Below are positions 55,101-64,000 of a stretch of DNA of 64,000 nt, in pieces (the stretch's first letter is position 1; each line of letters opens with the position of its first letter). This stretch comes from Phialophora verrucosa (lineage: Eukaryota > Ascomycota > Eurotiomycetes > Chaetothyriales > Herpotrichiellaceae). The notes under the pieces were generated by a model. It did not search any database. It had not been told where the DNA came from and was given only the letters and a program-made list of their open reading frames with translations. The position numbers and the translations under genes were made by a program. The DNA lies in the NCBI GenBank assembly GCA_002099365.1, contig MSED01000015.1:744001-808000 (forward strand). Reading direction: 5' to 3'.

Positions 55101-58100
55101 TCTTCTCCGTCCTCGAGAACGGCAAAATCGGAGAAGTGACCGCGGACGATGCTGATGCCCAAATCCTTCTCGCCCTCGAGTTCTTGTCTTTCCAGATGGG
55201 CTCAGCTGCGGACGAGCACCTTCCACGAGCTGAGATCCTACGCCACTTGATCGAAGCCATGCAAAAATATACTCAGCACTATCGGATCATTAGAGATTGC
55301 TTGTCTGATCTCTGTCGCTCGATTTCGGAGAATATTACCGCTGAAGAGAGGAATATCCTTCTTTCAGCCTCCGTTGTTCCTGAGTCCAGCGTTCGGTCTG
55401 CGGCTCTACAGTCAATTCACTCAGACATCGATCTGTCTGAGATTGACTATTCCGTTCATCTGTGGATCGCGTGTCAAGATGAGGAAGACGAAAACGCCGA
55501 AATCGCGCTAGCCATCTGGGAAGAAGAGGAATTCACTGTGACTGACGAATTGATTGATAGCATACCCGAGTTCCTATTTTCCGCTGCACGATCGACGAGG
55601 ATGGCGGCATCCAAGGCACTCGCTCAAGCCCTGCTTCAGATACCTTCCAGGAGTGGTCCAATATTGGCAGCTCTTCAAGAGTCTTACCGTACCGAGACTC
55701 AACCACTCGTTCCAAAGCGGAACAAATTTGGCATTGCCCAGAGAGGAGAATTGATCGATCAATGGGAGAAGCGGAGTGGCCTTGCTCTCGCTTTTAAGGA
55801 GCTATCTGTCGTTCTGAACGCTAATGCTCTAGTCCCGTTCATGAACTTCCTAGTCTCAGACGGAGCCCTCTCAGATCGCAATGCTACTGTGCGCTCGGAA
55901 ATGGTAGACGCTGGCACAACCATCGTCGCAGCCCGAGGGAAGGAATGTCTCGAACCTTTGATGGGTTTGTTTGAGACGGTCTTGCAAGGTCCAGATAAAG
56001 GGACCCAGGAAGCAGATTGGGTCAACGAAGCTGTGATCGTTCTGTATGGGTCTCTAGCGAGACATCTTCCCGATGGCGACAAGCGGACCGGCAATGTCAT
56101 CCAAAAGCTGCTTGACACGTTGAGCACGCCATCTGAGTCCGTACAGTATGCCGTTGCGAACTGTCTCCCTCCACTGGTCCGTCCACCCAGCGTTGAAGCC
56201 GGGACCTATATCGCCGCTCTTCTCGATCAACTATTCCAGGGCAAGAAGTATGCCGTGCGCCGAGGTGCAGCATACGGTCTGGCAGGGATCGTCAAGGGCA
56301 AGGGCGTTGCAGCTCTCCGGCAACACAGGGTAATGACGGCTTTGCGGAGCGCGACCGAAGACAAAAAGAGCCCAGAGAAGCGGCAAGGCGCAATGATGGC
56401 CTACGAGCTGTTGTCATCGCTTCTCGGGCGGACGTTTGAGCCCTACGTGATTGAAGTGCTTCCGCAGTTATTGACCTGCTTTGGTGATCCTGTCGCGTCG
56501 GTCCGTGAGGCTTGCTTGGACACAGCCAAGACATGCTTTGCAAGCCTGAGCTCGTTTGGTGTTTCGCAAGTGTTGCCTCAATTGCTTGAGGGACTAGACG
56601 AGACGCAGTGGCGAAGCAAGAAAGGAGCTTGTGATCTCCTGGGTGCCATGGCCTATCTTGACCCTCAGCAGCTGGCGACTAGTCTCCCGGAGATCATCCC
56701 GCCACTGACAGCTGTCCTTACAGACAGTCACAAGGAAGTCCGAGCCGCCGCCAACAGCAGTCTCAAGAGATTTGGCGAGGTCATTACCAACCCCGAAGTT
56801 AAGAGTCTCGTTGACGTCTTACTGAAAGCACTAAGCGACCCAACCAAATATACGGAGGAGGCCTTGGATGGATTGATCAAAGTCAATTTCATCCATTATC
56901 TCGATGCCCCATCACTGGCACTTGTTGTCAAGATACTGGAGCGTGGCCTCAACGATCGCTCAGCCACCAAGCGAAAAGCCGCCCAGATCATTGGCAGTCT
57001 GGCACATTTGACAGAGAAGCGAGACATTGTCACTCATTTACCCATCCTCGTCGCCGGTCTGCGGCTTGCCTCCATCGATCCAGTGCCCGCAACACGCGCA
57101 ACTGGCTCTAAAGCCCTGGGCAGCTTGGTGGAGAAATTGGGTGAAGACGCGTTCCCAGACCTCATACCAAGTTTGATGGCCTCGCTCCGCACAGATACGG
57201 GCGCAAGCGATCGCCTCGGTTCAGCTCAAGCCCTCAGCGAAGTTCTTGCTGGTCTTGGAACTGGTCGTCTGGAGGAAACTCTGCCATCTATCTTGCAAAA
57301 TGTTGCCAGCCCCAGAGCAACGGTCAGAGAAGGATTCATGACTCTGTTCATCTTCTTGCCGGCCTGTTTTGGCAACAGTTTTGCCAACTACCTTGCACAA
57401 ATCATCCCCGCGATCCTTAGCGGTTTGGCCGACGACGTCGAGGCCATCCGTGAGACCGCTCTCCGAGCAGGGAGATTGCTTGTCAAGAATTTCGCAACCA
57501 AGGCCATCGACCTGCTCTTACCTGAATTGCAACGCGGGTTGGCTGATGACAGCCACCGCATTCGCCTCAGTTCAGTCGAACTCGTCGGCGACCTCCTTTT
57601 CAACCTCACCGGCATCACTGCTCAAACAGAAGCTGATGAAGAAGGTGAACACGCAACCCAAGCAGGACAATCCCTCCTCGAGGTCTTGGGCGAAGAGAGA
57701 CGCAACAAAGTCTTGTCCTCCCTCTATATCTGTCGTTGCGATACTTCTGGACAAGTCCGAGTGGCTGCCATCGCTGTTTGGAAGGCTCTCGTGGCAACTC
57801 CAAGGACTCTCCGCGAATTGGTGCCGACACTTTCTCAAATGATCATTGCACGCCTTGCATCCTCGAACATGGAGCACAAGGTCATTGCTGCCAATGCCCT
57901 TGGTGAAGTTATTCGCAAAGCTGGGGAAGGCATCTTTGCTACTTTGCTTCCGTCGCTTGAGGAAGGCCTGGAAACGTCAACCGACTCCGACAAGCGGCAA
58001 GGCATCTGTATCGCTCTTAGAGAAATTGTCAATGCTGCCTCGCCGGATTCACTTGAAGACCATGAGAAGCAGTTGATTTCCATTGTCCGCCTGGCACTGA

Positions 58101-60208
58101 CAGATTCTGACCCAGAAGTCCGCGAGGCAGCTGCCGAATCCTTCGACTCACTTCAACACACGTTTGGCAAGCGAGCAGTCGACCAGGTGTTACCACATCT
58201 GCTCAATCTGTTGCGGAGCGAAACAGAGGCCGAAAATGCCTTGTCAGCATTGCTTACCCTGCTCACTGAGGCAACCAGGGCCAATGTTATCCTACCGAAC
58301 CTCATACCGACGCTGCTCACAAACCCCATCACTGGTTTTAACGCTCGCGCCCTTGCATCGTTGGCTAAAGTTGGTGGAGCAAGCATGGCTCGCAGGCTAC
58401 CGGCAGTTCTGAACAGTCTGGCGGATAACATCGTCATGTGCAAGGATGAAGAACTCCGAGGCGAGCTGAATGAGGCCTTCGACGCCGCTTTGTCGTCTGT
58501 CGATGAGTTCGAAGGCCTCAACAGCGCCATGAGCGTCATGCTAGCTATGATTAAACACGATGATCATAGAAGACGAGCGCTGGCAGCAAATCATCTGGCC
58601 ACATTCTTTGCCAACCCGGTGGTGGATTATTCCCGCTACAACCAGGACCTCATCCGCGTCCTGCTCATTTCCTTTGGCGACCGCGATCACGAAGTCGTCA
58701 AAGCAGCCTGGTCTGCGCTGAGCCAATTGCAGTCCCATCTGCGCAAAGAAGAAATGGAATCACTCGTCTCTTCGACCCGTCAAGTCCTCCAGCAAGCCGG
58801 CACGGCAGGATCAGTTCTCCCCGGCTTTGCTCTGCCCAAGGGTATTCTCCCCGTCCTTCAGATCTTCCTCCAAGGCTTGATGAACGGCACGACCGAGCAA
58901 CGAGTTCAATCCACCATGGGCATATCCGACATCATCGAGCGCTCGAGCCCCGACGCCTTAAAGCCCTTTGTCACACAGATCACTGGTCCCCTCATCCGTG
59001 TTGTTGGCGAGCGATCCATGGACGTCAAATGCGCGATCCTCTCCACCCTCAACCTCTTGCTCGAGAAGATCCCTACTTTCCTCCGCCCTTTCCTGCCACA
59101 ACTACAACGTACTTTCACCAAGTCTATTGCCGACCCGACAAGCGATCTTCTGCGCACTCGCGCGACGAAGGCACTCAGTACATTGATCACGCTCACACCC
59201 CGTGTAGATCCTCTGATCGCCGAACTCGTCACGGGCGCGAAAACACCAGACGTCGGTGTCCGCAACGCCATGCTCAAAGCTCTCCAGGAAGTCGTCAGCA
59301 AAGTCGGATCGAACATGTCGGACGCCTCGCGTGAGTCGATCCTCGGATTAATGGACACGCTGCAACACGACACACAGGATGATACCATGATGTTTACTAA
59401 TGCCAGACTTCTTGGCGCGATGATCAAGGTTCTTCCAACGGAGAAAGCAAGCGGGTTGATCAGGACGCGGGTTCTCGCGCAACCGAGCAGCAACGCATCC
59501 ATCCTGGCATTGAACGCTGTGTTACTGGAGAGTGCGTCAACCCTTGCCGAAGACCCATCCTACGCAGAAGACACGCGCCATGTCTTAAACACTGGCCTTT
59601 CCGGCAAGGGTGGTACATTTGTCCAACAAAACGCGGTGCTTGCGCTGGGCAAGTACATCCTCTCGCTCCCTGCCACGGTCTTCAAAAGCACGCCAGACGT
59701 AGAGGAGGAATTTACACCAATCTTTGACTCCCTCGCGGCGGTCCTTCCTCCCGGAGGAGACATCGACTCGCGCCGCCTCGCGCTGGTTGTTATCCGCACC
59801 ATCTTCCGACACCACGGGGATTCGTTCCGGTCGAGCCCCGCACTGTTGAGCACCCTCGTGCCGCCCGTTTTCGCCAGCGTCCGTGATGCAGTTATCCCCG
59901 TGAAATTAGCCGCGGAAGCTGCCTTCCTCGAACTGTTCAACGTCGTTGACGAAGAAAGCGCCATATTCGACCAATACATGCAATCCGAGAGCGGGGGCAA
60001 GAAACTCGGCGTTGGACCGGCCAGAGCCATGGGCGATTACTTCAAGCGCGTGGCGTTGAGACTGGGCGCGCAGGCGCGGGAGCGGAGAGAGGCCGAAGGA
60101 GGCGTCAAAGGAGGGCTAGGGCTGAGTGGAGACGAGGAGGAAGACGAGCGGGAGGTGTGGAGTGTCGGCCGGGTGGATCTGGCAGACGCGCCCATGGCAG
60201 AGGAATAG
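52092..60208 (+). CDS. GCN1: Gcn1, ribosome-bound activator of Gcn2 kinase
   Basis: Exons 52092-52218 and 52269-60208 (50-nt intron) encode 2688 residues, close to the 2672 of yeast Gcn1. Gcn1 sits across stalled, collided ribosomes and activates the eIF2alpha kinase Gcn2 in amino-acid starvation (general/cross-pathway control). The whole protein is built of HEAT repeats. The eEF3-like central region is clear at about 1340-1700 (QLFQGKKYAVRRGAAYGLAG, then QWRSKKGACDLLGAMAYLDP), and the Gcn2-binding part lies in the about 2050-2420 region by analogy with yeast. A Lys/Glu-rich segment near 770-830 (MRAQLAKKKGAAQKKL) is also a family trait. The C-terminus is acidic. The second exon is 7.9 kb with no intron. 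The GCN1 product and the ARG5,6 gene in the same window belong to the same starvation response, but they are 43 kb apart. Confidence 0.97.
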
Positions 60209-60457
60209 TATTCAGCCTTGGGGAAGGGATATGCTTGGTTCGCTCATGGGTGACAGGTTGAGTGAAACGCGGGGCGTTGTTTGTTGTAGGCCAAGGGAAG
60301 CAATAGCGTTTGAGACTGAGTACGAGTAGGAGCAGGGACAGGGGCAGGAGGCAGAGGATGTGAAAGGAAAGTGGAAAAGCACCTGGATTGAAGGGACCCG
60401 ACGAGATAGAACAAACATGTCACGAAATCTCTTTCTAAAGAAAAGTATTCATTCGTT

Positions 60458-60478
60458 CAGCAGCAGCAGCAGCAGCAG
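60458..60478 (+). repeat. (CAG)7 microsatellite
   Basis: Seven perfect CAG units in non-coding DNA between convergent genes. Confidence 0.9.
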
Positions 60479-60919
60479 CACGGATGCATACAGTACTAGA
60501 GCGAACCCTCGACCCAGAAACGACCGAACGATCGAACAAACGTGGACTGTAGATTTGAAGAAGTAGCGATTCTTTTTTCATTCCTGCCCGCCATCCTTTT
60601 GGCTTGCAAGCCGTCCTCAGTCAACATCCCCTGTCTGCCTGCATCAGCCAGCCGGTGAGGGTTTTATGCGCCGTATGCGGGCATGTATGTAGGGATGTAT
60701 GCATGTATGTACACAAACAAAGCGGCCTCAATATATACAAGTCAGAAGCGAATGGCTCGCATCTCATCCCAACCCCACCAAGCTGCCTTTCCTCTTGCGG
60801 GCGGTTGGGCGGTCGTCTAGAGTGTGTTCCCTCCCGTTCCTGTTCCCGTGCCGAAGGGTTGCCGATGACAAGACCGTGGGTGAGAGTGAGAGCAAGACAT
60901 TGCAATGCAATAGCCACGG

Positions 60920-60943
60920 CCGACCGACCGACCGACCGACCGA
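60920..60943 (+). repeat. (CCGA)6 microsatellite
   Basis: Six perfect CCGA units in non-coding DNA downstream of GCN1 and of the m-AAA protease gene. Confidence 0.9.
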
Positions 60944-61356
60944 GCAGGGAGTTTCGTGCTTTCCTCGCATCGTACGCGACAAATACCCACCCCCACCTCA
61001 CTCATTCCCTCTTTCAGATTGATTCGCGGGCCCACGTATCGAGGACGTGTCGTAAAGTATCGAACGCTGTACGGTGCTCGACCCATGGGAAAGCGAGAGG
61101 GTTTTGGTCTTGCGTCACACTTTCCCTCGATGCGGCCTTAATCTTTCCTTTCCTTTTTTCGTCCTTGCATTCTTCACCTCCCATCCATGGAATATCAATG
61201 ACACTAACATGACTCCGGCGCTATGCACCAAATACCGTGACAAGCCTGAGACGAAGAAGAGGAAAGATGGAGACGGAGGAGTGGAGACACGGGCCTGGGG
61301 ACTGGAACCTAGGCCTCCAGACGAAGCCTCCAGAATCCCGTACAAAGAACGAGAGA

Positions 61357-64000
61357 CTATGATTCGTGGCGCTTGAACGCCGGGGCCGGCTCCTCAGGTA
61401 AATCGCCCGACGGGGCTTGTTGTTCAGTCGGAGGCGGAGGTCTAGGTCAACACAGGCGTTAGTCACGTCCGAGGACTTCCCCAAAAAAACGATAGCAATC
61501 ATAAAGCGGAACGGACGACTTACGGGGCGCTCTTCTGCCCGTGCTGGTTGTCAAAGTACTTTGCAAAATCGCCGGGGTCGCCAAACGGTCTGGGCCCCAG
61601 GATCCGCACGAGATCATCCCTGACGAGCATCTCCTTCTTCAACAACTCCTCTGCCACAGCCTGGAGTTGGGTTTTCTTCTCTAGCAGCAGGTCCTTGCAC
61701 TGTTTGTACGCCTCGTCAACGATACGGCGGACCTCGACGTCGATGTTCCGCGCGGTTTCCTCGCTAAAGGGCTTGTGCAGACGTTGCTCGTCGTCGCGGT
61801 AATGCAGGTACCCGATCTTGGGGGACATACCCCACTCGGTGACCATCGCGGTCGCCATCCGTGTCACCTTGTTGAAGTCGTCGCTGGCGCCCGATGTTAC
61901 CGTGTCGAACCAGATCTCCTCACTCACGCGGCCGCCCAAAGTCATAGCCATGCGGTCCATCAGCTGCTTGACGTTCATGAGATACACGTCACCACCTCCG
62001 GCGGGGAGGTATTGTGCATATCCTAATGCGCCTTGACCGCGCGGGATGATGCTGACTTTCAAGAGGGGATCGGCGTCTTTGAAGAACCAGCCGCAGATGG
62101 CGTGGCCGGCTTCATGGTACGCAACCGTCTTTTTCTCCTCGGGTGTCAGCACGAGAGATTTCTTCTCGAGACCGCCGATGACACGCTCGATGGCTTGTTC
62201 GAAGTGGATCATCTCGACAGAGGTGGCGTTTGCGCGGGCGGCGATCAGGGCGGCTTCGTTGACGCAGTTGGCAATGTCGGCGCCGGAGAAGCCGGGCGTC
62301 AGCGCCGACAGTCGGCCGGTGAGGTACTCTAGATCGACCTTGGTGACGATCTTGCGGAGATGGACTTGGAATATCTGTCGTCGCCCATCCATGGTTGGTC
62401 GGTCGATGGCAATGTGTCGATCGAACCGACCGGGACGCATCAAGGCCTTGTCAAGAACATCGGGTCTGTTCGTGCCTGCGAGGACGACGACTTGCTCCGA
62501 GGTGTTGAAGCCGTCCATTTCGGTCAAGATCTGGTTGAGGGTTGATTCTCGCTCGTCGTTCCCGCCGCCAAAATTCTGCTTGGCCCTCGACTTGCCGATG
62601 GCGTCGATTTCATCGATGAAGATGATGCAGGGTGTGTTCTTCCTTGCGTTGGAAAACAAGTCTCGCACTCGAGAAGGACCAACACCGACGAACATTTCGA
62701 CGAACTCGGAACCGGAGACCGAGTAGAAGGGAACGCCTGATTCACCGGCCGTAGCCTTAGCCAGCAATGTTTTACCCGTACCAGGAGGGCCGGAGAGGAT
62801 GGCACCGCGAGGGATCTTTGCACCCAAGCTCTGGTACTTCGAAGGGTCCTTCAAGAAAGAGACGAACTCCATGATCTCAAGCTTGGCCTCATCCATACCA
62901 GCGACATCGGAGAATTTAGTCTTGACATCGGTTTCATGATTGAATCTCTTCGCTCTCGACTTGCCGATGCCGAAGATGCCACTTTGACCACCCGCACCGG
63001 ATGCCGCTCGTCGCGACAGCCAGAAGAGAGCACCGACGAAGAGGATGGTAGGGCCGAAGGAGAAGATGGCGGCGCTCAAGGGCACTTCATCTGAGTAGGC
63101 GACGGGAATTCTCTCGTTTGTGGGGATGCCTAGCTCTTGCTGTGCCTCGTCCAAATGTCTCTCAAAGGCTTCGACGGAGCCTATCGAGAAGTAATAGTAG
63201 AAATTGGGTTGTGCCGCAGGTGATTCGGGGTATCTCTGGGCCACGGCGGATCGGTGTAGCTCGACTCGGACTCGGTTGCGGTTGATGACTGTGAGCTTGT
63301 TGACGAGCCCCTTGTCGAAGAAGGTCGTCCGGAACTCCTGCCATGTGATCTCCCGACTAGACTCGCCGGGGTACAAGCTGCGGTAGAGATAGTATGTGAT
63401 GAAGGCGGTCATGATCATGGTGCTGGCGTCGAGCTTCAGCTCATAGACCTTTGGCCCGCCACTCTGCTGCTGCTTCTCCTTGCGTTGCTTGCCGCCCTCC
63501 TCCTTCTTGTTCGATTGCTCAAACAGAGGCGTCTCCTCTTGGGTCTCGTCCTTGGGCGACTCTGTCCCCTTGGTGCCGTACTTCTCCCGAACTTCCTTGG
63601 CCGTCATGCGCGACATCTTGGTGAAGAGGCTGACTAGCCGGACCGTCGTCCCAAGATCAATCCGCTTGGTGGGATCCTTCTTCCTCGCTTCCAATACATC
63701 CCGCAGCTCCTGGGGCATTCCGCCCTTCTTTATCACCTCGGCAGCTTCGTCGACGGCATCGGCCTGGGACTTGGGCAAGCCCGTCTTGATCATCTTGGCA
63801 ATGTCGTCGATCTGCTGTCTCTCCTCCGCCGTCATGGGAGGGAAGTCTGCCGTGCTGGTCTGCTTCGCCTCCGACTCTTCGTCTGGACTCTTCTCCGGCC
63901 CTTTGGCGGGTTGTTCTGATTTCTCTGCCTTGTCTGCCTTGCTTGCTTGCTGTTTCTTCTTGTCCGGCTCCTCTGGCGGCGATTTCGGGTCACCAGGATT
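61357..64000 (-). CDS. Mitochondrial m-AAA protease subunit (Yta12/Afg3), 5' partial
   Basis: The gene runs off the right edge: minus-strand exons are 61524-64000 (partial, open to the edge) and 61357-61441, with an 82-nt intron; 855 residues are visible. m-AAA proteases are hexameric ATP-driven metalloproteases of the inner membrane facing the matrix; they degrade unassembled membrane proteins and mature the ribosomal protein MrpL32. Upstream of the internal ATG at 63835 the frame continues with a Lys/Glu/Pro-rich linker, so the presequence lies outside. Two membrane segments (STMIMTAFITYYLYRSLY; AAIFSFGPTILFVGALFWL) flank an intermembrane-space domain. Then come Walker A GPPGTGKT, Walker B CIIFIDEIDAIG, the arginine finger region RPGRFDRHI and the zinc protease site HEAGH. 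The last exon adds a Pro-rich tail (PPPPPTEQQAPSG), which a retained intron would replace by a stop right after the splice site. Yta12 and Afg3 are not separated with confidence. Confidence 0.96.

Larger units (their letters stand above)
60209..61356. other. Convergent intergenic region with microsatellites
   Basis: 1.15 kb between GCN1 (+) and the m-AAA protease gene (-). It carries a (CAG)7 tract, a (CCGA)6 tract and imperfect GTAT repeats near 60682-60712. Frames within it owe their length to these repeats and are not called. Confidence 0.5.

Overview
The window is nuclear chromosomal DNA of a filamentous ascomycete (Pezizomycotina). Genes are mostly split by short introns (47-256 nt, most 50-60 nt) with GT..AG ends and CTNAC-like branch sites. 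The gene set is typically fungal: the Arg5,6 polyprotein, a chitin synthase activator with a CaaX tail, Cbp4, Snc-type synaptobrevin, a CSN6 subunit and a full-length Gcn1. I cannot fix the order; the general look suits a Eurotiomycete or Dothideomycete, but that is only an impression. There are no operons, tRNAs, rRNAs, CRISPR arrays or intact transposons that I can see.

Layout: 0.7-5 kb holds a GPI-anchored GH76 cell-wall mannosidase (+), Cbp4 (-) and synaptobrevin (+). 6-12 kb holds ARG5,6 (+) and a Rec8-type meiotic cohesin (+). 13.5-17 kb is the Skt5/Chs4 chitin synthase activator (+). 17-20.5 kb is gene-poor, with one uncertain small Ser/Thr-rich protein. 20.5-23.6 kb carries a mitochondrial pyruvate carrier subunit (-) divergent from complex I subunit NDUFA2 (+), then a LigB/DODA-type dioxygenase (-). 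25.9-27.3 kb is an unusual gene with two BED-like zinc fingers joined to a DUF3237 domain (+). 28-36 kb has an unrecognised, possibly mitochondrial, protein (-), an alpha/beta hydrolase (-) and a SET-domain methyltransferase (-). 36.9-40 kb has a glutamine synthetase-like enzyme (-) divergent from a short-chain dehydrogenase (+). 40.8-47 kb has a BTB protein (-), a two-TM protein (-), an Hsm3/PSMD5-like helical protein (-) and, divergent from it, CSN6 (+). 48.2-49.3 kb is an unrecognised protein (-). 52-60.2 kb is GCN1 (+). 61.4 kb to the right edge is a mitochondrial m-AAA protease (-), whose start lies outside the window.

Most of these are housekeeping genes with no obvious shared pathway. 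Loose themes are mitochondria (Cbp4, Arg5,6, pyruvate carrier, NDUFA2, m-AAA protease, probably two unknowns), cell wall (GH76, Skt5), amino-acid supply and its control (ARG5,6, GS-like, GCN1), and proteasome/COP9 biology (the Hsm3-like/CSN6 divergent pair). Several genes were assembled here from exons too short to stand out as open reading frames (Cbp4, synaptobrevin, NDUFA2, pyruvate carrier).

The most interesting items are the BED-BED-DUF3237 fusion and the open reading frame that continues after its stop codon, a GC-AG intron in the glutamine synthetase-like gene, upstream AUGs overlapping or abutting the starts of three genes including GCN1, and the tandem splice sites of the BTB gene. 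I found no convincing new multi-gene system.
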